Shown here one piece after another: positions 43,800 to 56,246 of a stretch of 64,000 nt of DNA. The notes below the pieces were generated by a model, which was given only the letters and a program-made list of their open reading frames with translations, was not told the DNA's origin and did no database searches. Source of the DNA: Fasciola hepatica (taxonomy: Eukaryota > Platyhelminthes > Trematoda > Plagiorchiida > Fasciolidae); contig CANUEZ040000113.1 in the NCBI GenBank assembly GCA_948099385.1, positions 9,250,501 through 9,314,500 of the forward strand, in the 5' to 3' direction. The position numbers were made by a program, and so were the translations under genes. How positions within the stretch are numbered: position 1 is the first letter of the stretch; each line of letters begins with the position of its first letter.

Positions 43800-44760
43800 A
43801 AGGTAGAGACAAATTTTGTGTCATGTTTTTGTGCGCAGAGCGGCTGCTGGTGTGTCAGGATATGCATCGCTTTCCTGAACGCGAATAGCTTTGATATTGG
43901 ATTGCGCAACATCACTGAGAGGTTGGGTCAGGTCAACGTTGTGACCTGATGTAATTAGGTGTTTTGCGATCGAAGAAGGCAGATACTTCATGTCACAGCG
44001 AGTTGCGTCAATGATCTTGACAGCCATTTTGGTATGTGCTTCCACAATCAACAGCAATCCGTTCTGTTAATATATACATCACTGCCACTGTAGTTGAACC
44101 GATAGATAACCTGTGAAACATTGGGATCAGCATGACTGTTTGAACTATTTTAGAAACCTAACCCCTTGGCCGTCTGTAAAAAACGCAACCACGGTGCCGT
44201 GTACGTATGTCTTATGGCTAATTTAAGGTTTCGATTTAGTTAGTTAAGTAAATTGACACTTTCAAACGGTAAACCAATGAAAACTGGCTTTCTTTCGGAC
44301 GTGGTGGTTTTCCCGTATATCTTTCTCGACTTTCGGTGTTGGCCGATGGCATTTTCCGGAAAACGTTCTTTTTATGAACCCTTCTTCATTTTGCACCCAA
44401 TATTTGGTGCAGATTTTCTGTGTTTTATTGAAGAAAGTTCTAACTAGTCCACGTTTGTAAGTCACCGGTGCGAAACTTCACATGCGTAAGCAAAGTCCGC
44501 CCCAAGTTACTTTACGGTGGAACATACGTCGCAGTGTTCCGTTTGTACGCCTGTTAATTAAGATATCTAAAAATGGTTTGCTGTCAGCACTTTCTTCTTC
44601 ATGATAAACAGGTTAGGATGAGTAAAATACATGGTGGTAAGGAAAGAAACAAATGCCTCCTCATTCGAAAAAATGAAATTTCATCAATGTATTGTTTGCA
44701 AGGAGAAAATTGAGGAATATTACCTTCTTTGGTTTTCAATAATTTATAAGAATTCATTTA
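43800..44760 (-). mobile_element. Penelope-like element PLE2 remnant
   Basis: In minus sense: RT thumb (about 44240-44740), with a FLDILINRRTNGTLRR-like block, VTWGGLCLRM-like block and FAPVTYKRGLVRTFFNKTQK, then after a gap the late GIY-YIG part (43821-44057) with SSIAKHLITSGHNVDLTQ and SNIKAIRVQESDAYP. The YKRGLVRTxFxRxxxI and GHxVD strings are Penelope-like. It is a different family from PLE1, whose corresponding string is RKRNLIRCLFDRA. Confidence 0.65.
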
Positions 44761-45281
44761 CGTCGTGAGATACTGGATTTTTGCTTACTCCGTGCAGCAG
44801 GACGCATGCCGGCTGTCAGCGGTGCATGTGAACTGAACGCGAATATGGACTGTGAAATATGGTGGTCGTAATATGTACCTATGGAATGTGAAACGATCCA
44901 TTAGGTTGACGGTTTGCTGATTCACGATCAGCAGCGGCGTCTCAAACGCTTGGCACACCACTTTAATGCGTAATTTAGGTAGCTGGCATGAACTGTTTCT
45001 CTTTGCACGTCCCATGGCCTGTTTCAACACAACCAGCAGCAGAGACCGAGATCCGCATGGTAGTCTATGCGTTCTTGTTCTTAGTCGAAGTTGCATACGG
45101 GATTGAACCGATAACCTAATCTCAAGACTTCATGTGAAAGGTCCAGTAACTATGCATTGAGTGGGCAGTTGAACTGTCCGTAGATGAAGGCTACCGACCA
45201 TATTTGTATATCACTGAAACTACTATAGGTTCATAGCCCAATAATAATGTGCGTGCTGAATTTCTACTGTTTGTTGTTCAG

Positions 45282-45605
45282 GGTATAGAAAGTCTCGGAC
45301 GACACCCACCAAAACGGGAGCGTCGATCACGCTGGAAAAATCTTGTGATCGCCTGTGGTTCTCCATTCTCGTGGCATTGGTTCAATCCGTTTGATCATCC
45401 ACCCCCGTTGATGCCCATTTTTCCAGAGTTCGCAGATGACACTTATCCTCTGTTGAATGGTAATTCGTGCACCAGTACCGCAAATACCAATCTGGATGAT
45501 GGCTTGTCCAGTCCGCCCCGGGGCGATTCGCGCAGTTCGTTACTCTGGTCAGATGCACATGCTCATCGCCTTGGCCCGGGATCTAGGGATATTTTAACTC
45601 TGTGA
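45282..45605 (+). CDS. ZDHHC3/7: ZDHHC3/7-like palmitoyltransferase, last coding exon
   Basis: Begins after TTTGTTGTTCAG and runs 107 codons to the TGA at 45603-45605. It starts GIESLGRHPPKRERRSRWKN, then LVIACGSPFSWHWFNPFDHP. The WKN-GxPFxWxWFxPF block is the family's conserved cytosolic region after TM4 (in vertebrate enzymes VFGHPFSLGWxxPF). A ~65-residue Ser/Asn-rich tail follows, longer than the usual short end, and lacking a clear PDZ-binding terminus. Confidence 0.93.
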   Translation, partial: GIESLGRHPPKRERRSRWKNLVIACGSPFSWHWFNPFDHPPPLMPIFPEFADDTYPLLNGNSCTSTANTNLDDGLSSPPRGDSRSSLLWSDAHAHRLGPGSRDILTL

Positions 45606-47255
45606 GCTATTTGGGACGAATCGAAATGCGTTCCTCTTCATTCTGACATACCGGCTCATACCCGACCCCCGATTCTCTTCTTGAGTCCTACGCAGGAATG
45701 AGATATAGTGAACTGAATCCTTCCAACCTGTGTTGTACTCTCCTTTGGTTACAAGTTTAGTGCAACCTGTCCTCCCGTTCCGCTTTTTTGTGTCTCTCAC
45801 TTAACTGTCACCACATATGTTTGTGTGTGGTTCACGTCTGATCCCACTCAGCTTATCTCCCGACTACTTTTACCCACTGCCACTGGTTTATTCACATACT
45901 GTCTCTTCCGCAGAGGTTTGTCGTAACAATCCAGCCTGCTCTTTCACATTGACCAGGGTTCACCAGTTTTTCACCATGTTCCACATTTCATTGCTGTCCT
46001 GCTTTGTCTGTTTTATGTCACGCAATAGTTGTTACATCTTGTTTCTTCTTTCAAGTCTATTTTCATATTTTATTATCCTACTCTAAAGCGGCTTGTTTTG
46101 GCGTGCTTGTTTTTTCGCATGATATGCTGTCCATGCTCTTTATGCCTCTAACCTCAGTGTATGTATGTATTTAATCTTCCCTCACTCCGCTTTCCCCTGC
46201 GTTCTACAGAGTATCTTTTTTCTGCTCCGTATCAGTTTTCACACCGCTATTCTCCTACGTGATCGCATGTCGAGCCTGTCGCAACAGATCGTATGTTTTG
46301 TATACGTTGTAATTATTTTCCTTCGTGTACTTTCGGGGATAGTAGGTCATCTGGTGAATCAAAAGCACAATTCACACAGTTCTGAGACTAAATATTTGAT
46401 GGAAATTTAGTTTTTGATCCTCTTCTCAGCCCTGCGTGTGATCAATTCGTGTGAAAAAACAGATGAGTAAACCATACGTTAATCAGCATTTTTCGGCATC
46501 ATCTCATTTACCATATCAGCCCTGTGATGAAATAGAGATTCAAGACGCACGATCTGTCTACTATCGGTGAAATAATTCGTGTTTGGTCTGTTTGTGGTCA
46601 GTATATCATGTGATAGTGGAAGCTGAATCACGGTCGACACGAATACCTTTTCGGGCGCAAATTTGTGATACTTTTCCCGCAAATGAGCCAACTGCTGTAA
46701 TGCGGTGAGAAGCTTGATGGATTCAGTTTTCTAGTATTCAGGATTTTATTCTCGGAAGATACCCCTAATGAAAACCAAACATAGGGCGTTCGCGGCCACC
46801 ACGATGCGGCAAGCGCTGTCTTCTGGTTCGCCCAGTTTTCTTGTATCTTTCTGTACACATTCCATATATGACGGGAGATTTTGCCTCAGGTAGAGTGACA
46901 GATGCACGGCTGGCGATAGTGAAGCCAAAATAAACTGAATTTCTACCATTACGCTGGTAAGCATGGATAGAATAGAAAAAAATGTGATTTGAAGTATTTC
47001 CGAAATTCTAGCCCCATGGCGGTTTTTTCAACTTAGTCTGTCGTGTTCACAAAGCAGTGAACTCTGACCCTCAAAGTCAGATGCGGAAAAAGGCATCACC
47101 CTTATTCACGAGAAACAATAGATTCTCAGTCACATTTATATCTTGAACTTAGTGGATGAAAATGGGAAAAACTGAACCCCTGGGGTGCCCTTGATTTCGT
47201 TGCTGTTAAAGCATATAACAAATGAATAGTTATTCACACGACTAAGAGGTATCTA
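45606..47255 (+). other. Downstream of DHHC gene: 3' UTR and unclassified sequence
   Basis: The start should be the 3' untranslated region, pyrimidine-rich up to about 46100. I could not pick a poly(A) signal with confidence. Minus frames at 46479-46964 have no known motif. Confidence 0.4.
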
Positions 47256-47259
47256 ACGA

Positions 47260-47600
47260 GCTACTCCGAGTTGAAGATACTCGGCGTCTTTCTGCATTTG
47301 ACTATCGCTGTCTCCGAATCATTTCTCGCACCTGATAGGAATACCAAGCGAGTAATGACGAGGTTCGTCGTCGTGTGTTGGTCGCGGATAGTCGTCCTAA
47401 GAACGAAGTGATCGCTCTACACCACCGGTGGCTCGGTCGTGTTTTGCGGATGCCTGTCCATCGTCTACCTTTTCGTGGTCTATTCTCGTGCTGGGCAGGG
47501 CTGGGAGGAGCAACGCGGCGGTCAGGCTATGGTTTGGCATGGAGGTATGATTAAGGCAGTATCAGCACTGGCTTCGGTTGGTGCTTCTCGCCCAACGTGA
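47260..47600 (+). pseudogene. LINE C-terminal fragment
   Basis: Across several frames this reads DRNTKRV, EVRRRVLVADSR, WLGRVLRMPVHRLPFRGLFS and RGGQAMVWHGG, the RTE-type C-terminal domain. The copy is 5' and 3' truncated. A GGGTTCAAATATC string follows at about 47639 and may belong to another tRNA-like repeat. Confidence 0.6.
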
Positions 47601-47999
47601 CCACCATCCGGACGGTTTGACTCACAATCATGCAACCCGGGTTCAAATATCAGTTTGAAACTGCCGGGGTATGCACTACTGCTGCTAATCTTTGAGAAGT
47701 CAGATAAAATCACAGTACGGTGATTCCATTGTGGATTACACATTATTTTTGTATGATGAATAATATCATGACCAGTTTGAATCTCCCACTAACGAAACTG
47801 ATCTGTTGATATTCCTTCAAGAAAATGTGTAATTAATCCCAAAAAATTCACTGCAGCTTAAGATGGTGGGTTTGAATTCCAACTGGGCAGGCGATTTTTA
47901 CTATTAGGGTTACTTAAATATTTGTGGACTTCGACTGACTCAATCCAGGGAAGTTCTTCCGCGGGCAAACGGCTTTGAGGCTTTCTGGTGCCATTTTGA

Positions 48000-48210
48000 T
48001 CGTTGGCAAATATCATTTCAGTTTTTCAAACCGTCAACCTCGCGATTGTCTGCTCTGGTTTTGGTTGCTATCTTGGAACATCGTCGAGGCGAGGGCAAAA
48101 TGAACAGAGGCATAAAGTGAAAACATCCGAAATCAAAGTACTAAGTGGAATTCACGATGACGATAAAATAACCCGAATACAACCACGCCACGGGTCTGGT
48201 GGCTTTATTG
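48000..48210 (-). repeat. LINE family B 3' untranslated piece
   Basis: Matches in minus sense the 3' parts at 12240-12440 and 14260-14400: AACCTCGCGATTGTCTGCTC, TCGTCGAGGCGAGGGCAAAA and the block ending GCAACCACGC-like. No coding part remains except a few residues at the right edge. Confidence 0.65.
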
Positions 48211-48219
48211 GTTGAGGGA

Positions 48220-50580
48220 ATGTCACGTCAGAGCGACAGTTGCACTCAAAACTTGTCCGGGACGTTTACCAAAACTTACGTCATATGTACGAACGTTCGC
48301 CTCATACAGGCTGGTTTTAATTCAAATAAAAGCGAATCCTAACTACAGAATCTTCCCAGTTGCAACAGTGAATGTGTTGAAAGAATGTGAATTGTATTGA
48401 TTGGTGTTGCATTGGTTGCAAGCTCGACTAGTTAGGTTCTCATCGTAAAATGAAGCCACAATTTGTGAAAGAACGTCATTCCTTTACTCATTGTGGATTG
48501 GAATGATAATATCTGGTGTTTGGAGATTATAGTTTACACTCCTAACTTTTCCAACATGAGTTAAGTTCATTTTTGATGTCGTTTTTGTTCAAACATAAAT
48601 CTTCGTTTTGGAAAGTTCAGTTAGAGCAATTTGTGTTTGTAAAACAATTTACGTGCCTAATGTGTCGGACAAATTGTTATGCATAACTTGTAATCGTTTT
48701 TACATTTTCTACTATAGAAAGGAGAACATCTGGTGTAGACTGACAGATGATATAGACAGAATGCACAGGAAGGTGTTTAAAGTGATGAGTCCAGAATTCC
48801 ACTCTTTCGCTTTCGTGTTTGGAACATGCAGTCTCTCTATAGCACTGGTTGGTGGTACGTTGAGACGCGTGGTACATTAGGCTTCGTCTCCAGCCACAAG
48901 AACTGGGTTGAGCCAATCAGATGTATTCGAACTCAGGTACAGGCACAGTCGAGCTACTTTAGAACTTCTGGGTTGATCTAAGAACTGCACTGGCAATACA
49001 GTTTTTATTTTCTATGAGGTCCGACAGTTCAAAAGTATGTATAGGTGCTCGAAGGTAATCAGATCGTACGGTTTGTGTGGGCGACCAGAATGGACTTCGG
49101 TCATTTCCCATCATCCAACTGAAAGTCGCAGTGACCTACGGACTATCAGACCCCGGCTTCAAACCCCACCGCCGGCAAACTCTTGTTTCTACAGTCCTTC
49201 TTCCAGAAGTTTTACATCATTGTTATACGATATACGAAGGAAAACAATATTACTATGATCATTAAAAGACTACGTTACCTAACCTTCAGCCTTCGTCCTC
49301 CTACAAGTGAATAAATAGTCTTTTACATTATCTTATTTAATTGGGCTGCAAATTAATTGTACTAAGAATACGAACTAGCAGTATTTCGAATCACGAAGTC
49401 CAGTAATTAGCACTTTTGCGCTTAAACGACGGAACGCGATCAAGGTGGTACTCAGCGATGGCAATAGGATGCACACTTAAAAGGCACGCATGATAAAAAT
49501 GGCCAACGAGAAGCTACCAGATCGTGTCTGCTTGTGGTGTGTGGATGTATGACAGTCTGTCAGCGAACACAAAGAACAATGTGTCAGCCAAAGAAAACAG
49601 ACTGGTTAGGGCTTGAGAATTGTGAGCCGTTGCATACCTGACTGGGGACATCCAGAAATGAGAGAGCCTGCATCAGGGATCTTGGCTCAGTATGTACGAA
49701 ATCATAGGAATCGTGATTCAAGTTCAAGCTTGCAATCATCCGGCCGCATTGGTAGTTCTTTCCTCCACATTGATGTGCGTCCCTACAATTTTTTTGCAAG
49801 GGGGACACGGCCAATCAAAGGCTGTCAAAAGGGGAAATGATTAGCGGTGGCAAAAAACCTAGCCCGGGGTGTCAAGGTCGAGATTCCTTGATGATGGCTG
49901 CTTGGCCACTGATGAATAAAGCTAAGCCCAATGAGTAATTTTTTCGCTATTTCTTACTGCGTCTCCATGGCCGGTGTTTTGCAGTAGCATTCACCACGTG
50001 TATGAATTATCAACGTCAGTTTTGTCAATTATTTCCCTTTTATACCTTTAATAATGTTTCTTATTTCTGTACCTCGGATACAAAAAACAAATTTGTTTGT
50101 CAAAAAAGATATGATTCGCCCGAATCGTTACTGGCTTGCAGCTCGATAACCGACGACCTTCTAGTGGTTCATCACAGATGAGTTATGCTTTTAAAACAAC
50201 TTACTGAAGCGTCACTACTCGGAGATCCCATGCGTCCGCTGTGATGTGGTTTTCTCAGGAGTAAATCGTGTTCCTGCATCGCATCGGGCGGATGGCCCTT
50301 CAGGTGATCAAAGCGACAAAATTTAGGCGGCACGACCAGCACGACCAAAATTCATCCTTTACCCTGAATGTGGTCAAATCCTTGTGAAACTTTCACGTGT
50401 CTGTTGCGTTCTTTGCACAACCACGTGTCCGAAATCAGCCTGAACCCATCGAGTCACGTGATCCGTTGTGCGTCAATAACGTTGGTTTAATTACGAAATG
50501 AACCAATACGATCGAATGCTAATGTAGGAAGGTCAAACAAAAGCCATATTTCGCATTGATCCTCCACACTGGAGGTAAAC
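48220..50580. other. No recognisable feature
   Basis: Frames up to about 90 codons on both strands, none with known motifs. Confidence 0.4.
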
Positions 50581-50584
50581 TTAG

Positions 50585-51010
50585 GTGGGTATTGGAAGAC
50601 TCAAGCATAATAAACCAAGCGAACATGTATGGCTGTTAAGACCTTTTTTCTTTCGGACAATCAAGGTATTTGCACTCAGCAATAGAACGTTACTGTTATC
50701 ATTCTACTCGCACAAACTGGAACCACCACAAATCCACTACAGTGCGTTAGGTCGTGAATTACTTGCAATCTACTTTGTCAGCAAGCACCTTCGTCACATT
50801 CTGGAAGGCATATATTTCGTTGTTTATACTGACTGCAAACCTTTGACCAATGCACTTGCTTCGAAAGGTGATCAGATATCCGTCGTCAGGATAACATATC
50901 ACAGTTCACCAGCGGCATCCGTTACATCCTAGGATCCACAAAACCCGCGGCTGTTGCATTGTCTGGCTCTAGTCGCCATCAAATGGTAAATCCTACCGAA
51001 TTATGGTGAC
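50585..51010 (+). pseudogene. Gypsy RNase H fragment G4
   Basis: The 115-residue frame contains LLSFYSHKLEPPQIHYSALG, RELLAIYFVSKHLRHILEG and FVVYTDCKPLTNALASKGDQ, the RNase H domain of Ty3/gypsy pol (family SxxLxxxExxYSxxxxELLAI and TDHKPL). The TDHKPL His is Cys here. A VALSGSSRHQ-like end follows in another frame. RT and integrase are not seen next to it. Confidence 0.8.
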
Positions 51011-51650
51011 TGTGATACATGCCACTCTTCCATAGTCCGGGATGTTTTACAGGTTTAAAGTTCATTTGATAGACGTGTTAACGCCGAAGAGTGAACAAAT
51101 TCAGTTGGCACTTGTGATGGCAATCCTTCCGACCACTGGTTTGTCACATTTAACATCGATTAGTTTATAGAAGACGTTAGAGCGCGGCTAATGAACGTGT
51201 CTTCTATCCGGCCTCACAGCGAAATACCAACGTAATTCCCTTTATCGGACGAATAGAGAAGACGCAAGTCGGCTGACAGATGCGAAAGTGTATTCTATAT
51301 ATCCTGGCACCGAAACAGTACCGATACGAGAAATACAATTAATGAAAACGAACGCAACGGCTGAGCAGAGAGCGAATTGCGAGCGCGTACAGTCGGCGAA
51401 GAATCGAAAGTGAAAGCGATTCGAAAACGAGGTCGACGGAAACCTCGGAAAGTCAGTCCAGGGAAACGTACGAAACTGAGCAAAACGGTTGGGTCAAAAT
51501 CAAACATCAGAAAAGATCGTAGGGAAGATAGATCCAAAATGGTGTCCAGAAAATGGTTTTTTTCTCAGAATGATCGAGGTCACCACAGGTTCGAAGGAAT
51601 AAATTACTAATAGGGATGTGTCCTTATGCAGTCTTCACCTAGTGTTCATA
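51010..51650. other. Unclassified, includes a very basic open frame
   Basis: The plus frame 51377-51610 (77 codons: KVKAIRKRGRRKPRKVSPGK) is strongly basic with no recognised domain. It may be the remnant of a retroelement tail or chance. Confidence 0.25.
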
Positions 51651-51659
51651 CGTAGAGTA

Positions 51660-52770
51660 CGATTCAGCTCAGTGCATTCAACTGCAGCATCATCGAGCCG
51701 AATGCAGAGTGAATAGAAACAAAAAGGTAAAGATAATCGAAAAAAAATAATCAGCCGAAATTATAACGACGGAGAAAGAACCGGAATGCAACTACACCAC
51801 CGGTTGTGACGCCCAGCGATATCACATAATGTTTCGAACCGTCTGATACGCCGGTCTCGTGGATCCCAACAAGGAAGTTTATGACGTTCTACTCAGCCAA
51901 GTCCAGAGGTTAGTGTTTTCGTTCCATTGTCATAGGTTGACCATCTCGATCTACCTCTCAAAAACTACCCACCTGGAAGAACAGTGAATGCCGAGGCAGT
52001 CTGTCGGTGGGCATGCGAAACACATCCCAACTGTTGTGTGGTCATTTCGGCTTTCGGATGGATAACAGGATGAATCCAGTCTAATTTTCTGATTGTCTTT
52101 TGCTCCGTGGCTATCAGCTGGCACGATTGATCACACTCACGCACATTTGATCTAAGTGAATCATTTTAACCAATCACGTTTCACCACGCAGTGAGCGGTT
52201 TTGATTGGCTGTGTAGATTACATGTATAGAATGTGCTTGCTCAGCTGCAACGATTGCCTACTTCTTTGCTTATGTACTGCTAATAAACGAGTTCCGTACG
52301 TACTGTGTGCTCCCTTAATTCCGACCACAACAGCCATCTAAACCTGTTTAGATTCAGTGCTTGTTACAACGACTGACTGGTGCTTGATGACATCCTACAC
52401 CTTACCTCGGCACTGCTGATACAGTGTTCCCACCATATTCAAGAAATACTGTAAAGACATTGATGCTCAAAAACTGACAGCCTTCGCATAAAGGCCATGT
52501 TTCTGAGGACGGATCTACCTCTGCACTCTACACTAGACCATTAGCAGATAATCGTCACTCCGGTACCACAGACGGCTGAGGTTGGCAAAATCCAAACGCG
52601 CCTTCTGTATATTCGTTATCCAATCAGCTGGTGAAATGTAACTGCCCAGGTAACAAAACTTACATACTGCAGCTAGAAGCGTGTAATCGTTAATCTCAGC
52701 TATGCGTAGACTGAGTTCGCTGATTCGCGTCACTACTTTCCAGCTTCCAAGGCCATTTTTGCTGGAAAGT
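51660..52770 (-). mobile_element. LINE family B 3' half, decayed
   Basis: In minus sense: thumb (52533-52733: ELSLRIAEINDYTLLAAVCK, FCYLGSYISPAD, IQKARLDFANLSRLW), C-terminal domain (about 51830-52520 in several frames) and the family B 3' part near 51660-51830. About 200 bp around 52050-52330 looks foreign and may be a later insertion. Confidence 0.65.
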
Positions 52771-53344
52771 AGTGTACCAGTATGTACCCTACTACTTTGC
52801 GGTTTTGCACTGTTTACCTACTGATACGTATTTGGTTACGAAATCTGAATGGTTGAGGCAAGCAGAAGACGGAGGCCTAGAATTTGGGCTTTATTTGACA
52901 TACAACTGAACGGTACGATCTGAAAACAACAAAGCAGAAATTTGATAGAACAACAGCACTAAAACTAAGGTAGGTAGAAAATAGTAAATAAACCTGACAC
53001 ATACTGAACAGCATTTTAGTAGCGCTTTGAATCCCGATATTTCTATGGTGTCTTTAGCGTCTTTATCCACACTGTGTGGTGGCGGTGTACGTTTTGTTCG
53101 TTCACAAGCTTGCATGACCCATGCGAAGACTTATCTCACAGCCGAAGAGTAACTGAAAACCGAAGGTATAAGAAGCGTCAACTGAAAGGATTGCGACAAT
53201 AGCAACTTTGGTCTTACAGGCAAGAACACAAACTGCCTGCAGGAGTGAACGGCCCACTTTTCCTAATATTTTCCCCCAGGATCAAAGAAGACACTTTCAG
53301 TCTGACTGGAGTTCTTACTCTAGATCGAGCAGGCACGAGAAATG

Positions 53345-53881
53345 CTAATCGGTGTTGGAGATAATCAGATATCGGGAAAAATATTCAATAGCTTCGGCTT
53401 CACGGGTACTGGAATCCCACAGTAGACAACACCAAGGCTTTAGTACCATACATACTCTCATTATGCTTATAAACTCGTATGGTTTATGAACATTGATGGT
53501 TACTTGTGAAAGACGCAGAACACTGAGCTGGAAGTATGAGATTTTAAGCCCTCCACAGTCGGTACACTTCATTGATAAACAGCTGTCTGATCTGATTGGG
53601 TCTTGTGCTCCATATCTCATTGACAAGACAACCAGTTTTCTAATATTGTGCCCGGGTCTTTGTGAGAGTCGGGTAGGTCTTTGAGTTTGTGCACATGTGT
53701 ACAATAGAAATGACCTCGCATTCAGTTTACGGTCACTGATGTTTACTAATATTGTTCTGTTTTCAAAAGGACAACAAAGCACTGCCATTCGCATTCTATT
53801 TGAATGTTCCCTTAAGGTGATCATTATCGTAAATCCCAGGAATAAAAATGTGCGGCACATTAGGTTTTTGTGATTTTTCAC
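53345..53881 (-). other. Unrecognised 178-codon open frame
   Basis: The longest frame outside recognisable transposons. It starts near 53881, has several Cys residues and no membrane span or domain I know. The adjacent sequence gives no splice or promoter hint. It could be an untyped repeat or a real single-exon gene; I cannot decide. Confidence 0.25.
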
Positions 53882-55259
53882 ACATCATTCACCAAAATAG
53901 ATTTATGAAAACTCACCTGTCAGTTTTAAAATTTGGGATTGCCCATGCAGTTTTTTTCTCAACGCAAAAGTGCTTGCTTTGGTATCAAGCTAGTTTTAAT
54001 GTCCACCCAAACTAGAAATCTGATTTTCTCTGTATGGTTAGAAGACTACACTAGAAATTTGTCTAAAAGTCTGACGAAGCACAATAGGTCTTACGAAACC
54101 AAGAAATGCATTAAAAAAGTAAGCTATCTTGGTAGTACTATTAGTAGTAGTCGTATGGGTTGTAGTAGTAGTGTATTGGAGTTTACATACTACTTACTGG
54201 ATAAGTAAGCGGTTGATTGCTCAGAAAGCAGTTAGGAACGGTTGGGGACTAATAACGAACACGACTACGGTAGAGAAATCAAGTGCAGTAGGGCAAGAGA
54301 AAGCATACAAACCACAAGATTTCATTTTCCGTCTGGATAACGGTCGTCTTCAAGTGGACTGGGCGGGTGTTATGAAAATAAACATTCTTGTTGTGCTGGA
54401 TTGATTTTGATGACTTTCGAAGTACTGACAGCTTTAGTCGTCCTAGCATTCTGAGTGACTGTAAAACTTGGTGTCATTCTTAATCCTATTTGACTGTTTT
54501 CGGAGTTCCTCGACAGTGAACTTGGCGCTAGAGTCACAAACGTCTCGGTTGGTTGTGACATGCTTTCAATTAAAGCGCTTAGCTCAGCGATCAGGAACTT
54601 ATGCAAATATTTTTGGCATCATTAGTGTTAGCAGTGTGAAGGTATCGGCAGACAAGTCGTCTATAGACGGCCTGGATCAGTTGGCAGACAGCATACCATC
54701 GCCCGTACAGAATCAAAGGTAGAGTTGGAGACAGCAAAGCAGACAGCACTTCATCGGTTGCCTGCCACAATGGCCGATCAGGAATACCAGCGAACCAATA
54801 AGCATTAATGCAAGGGTTTTGTTATGATTAGCGCATGTGAGGATATGATCTGAGGCATCGTTCAATGGACGACCTAGTCACGCTGGCAGATAGCACGTCA
54901 GCACCTGTTCAGAATTCAGACCAAGGATTGAACCAACCGATTAGCGATCGACAGGACTGCGAATCGACGAGACGAGAAGGGATGCTAGCTCGAACAAATC
55001 AGTTTATGGTACTCCATGATACTCTATGAATAATAAAGTGAGATGGTTCAAAGGAAGAAAAGCCTTCTTTCTCGAATTAGTGGAACGGGTCGAAACATGG
55101 TGCCAGAGGAACCGAAGGGACCCCACAACTGTTTGGTGAATGATATGTCCCGAAAATGAACAATACCGCCATCGGAGCAGTTGGATATCAGAAATCCGAA
55201 GGGTTTCGCCGAAACATGGTGGTTATGGAAGCAGGAGTACCGAGATTTTGCTTTACTTG

Positions 55260-55961
55260 GGTTTATTTTTCCCTAACCAAAGGAATTTCAAATGGCCATG
55301 CTTCATCATTGCTTGAGAGTTGACGCCAGACGAGTCCTGAAAACCCTTTGTTGTGATATGGAAAACGACCCAAAGGACCTGATTACGGTACTACTGAAGA
55401 TGGAAGAATATTGTTTGAATCAGTGAAATGAAATATTTGAACGGTTCCCGTTTTTCACAAAGAACGGATGGAGAGTGAAATCACCGATGATTACATTATT
55501 CCTCTGAAGAAGCTGGCCAACCCGTGTAATTTTTGCAAGTGTATGGAGGACATACTGATATGAGATAAAGTCGTGCTTGGAGCTCAGAACGAGCGTTCCA
55601 TCGAAAGCTTGTTCTTATGCGCCAGCTCTACTTGAAAACTAACATCGATTTTTGCAGAAGCGAGGAGGTTGCCACGAGTCAGAAGGATTGCCTCACTGAA
55701 CGCGTAGGGAACACTGATTTGAATGCGGCAACAAGATTGATTTTCATCGTTTGGTGTTTTGCGAACACTGACACCAGAAACGAAAAGAACACTGTCCGGC
55801 TTGGGGTAAGACGTGTTATAGCCGCGGCAAGCAGAACTATTCTGTTCGTATGTGTGATTCATTTACCCCAAAGCCAGCCAACTGTTCATCAGAGTCGAAG
55901 CATACTATCAGCGGTCTCAAAGGCGGTACCACGAACAAAGGACTGTTCGCGATTATTCTAG
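55260..55961 (+). pseudogene. Gag part of gypsy G3
   Basis: A KKLANPCNFCKCMEDIL-like block near 55510 and KVVLGAQNER near 55568 correspond to the LxxLAxxCxF...xxDxxVxG string of this gag type. The frame 55617-55961 continues with RQLYLKTNIDFCRSEEVATS. No intact zinc knuckle is left. Confidence 0.55.
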
Positions 55962-56246
55962 TGAATGGGAAACTCAGTCAGGTCCAACTGGATTCGAGGT
56001 CCTCGGTAAGCGCAATTCCCGTGTAGTACGTTGGTCCAAAAGAAATTCGTGGTTTCAACACTAGTTTAAGAATGTAGAACAGAACTGACACTGATGCCCC
56101 AGGGGAAATTGAATTGGAAATCAGCAACCCCAGGAACAACGTCAAAAGTAGAGTCAGCTTCATTGTAACAGAAATCAATTTCAGCCAATACTAGGACTGG
56201 ATGCAATTTAAGAGTTAGAATTTTGCCACAGTAAACCACGGCAATT

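Larger units (their letters stand above)
9655..45605 (+). other. ZDHHC3/7: DHHC palmitoyltransferase gene span
   Basis: Visible coding exons are 9686-10288, 36588-36684, 42101-42273 and 45282-45605. The product would be a Golgi-type protein S-acyltransferase with four membrane spans that moves palmitate from acyl-CoA to Cys residues of substrate proteins. Exon phases fit: exon at 9686 ends in phase 0, the core exon enters with one base of a split codon and leaves in phase 0, the TM4 exon enters with two bases of a split codon and leaves in phase 0. The family needs about 40 residues before the core exon and about 60 after it that I did not find. The introns are full of LINE, gypsy, Penelope-like and SINE remains. 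Confidence 0.85.

Noticed and set aside
47860..47910. GGGTTTGAATTCC string as a B box
   Set aside because: No A box at tRNA-like distance and no related copy in the window.
52050..52330. Separate element inserted in the LINE at 51.7-52.8 kb
   Set aside because: The block looks foreign to the LINE, but I could not find ends, target duplication or a second copy, so no separate call was made.
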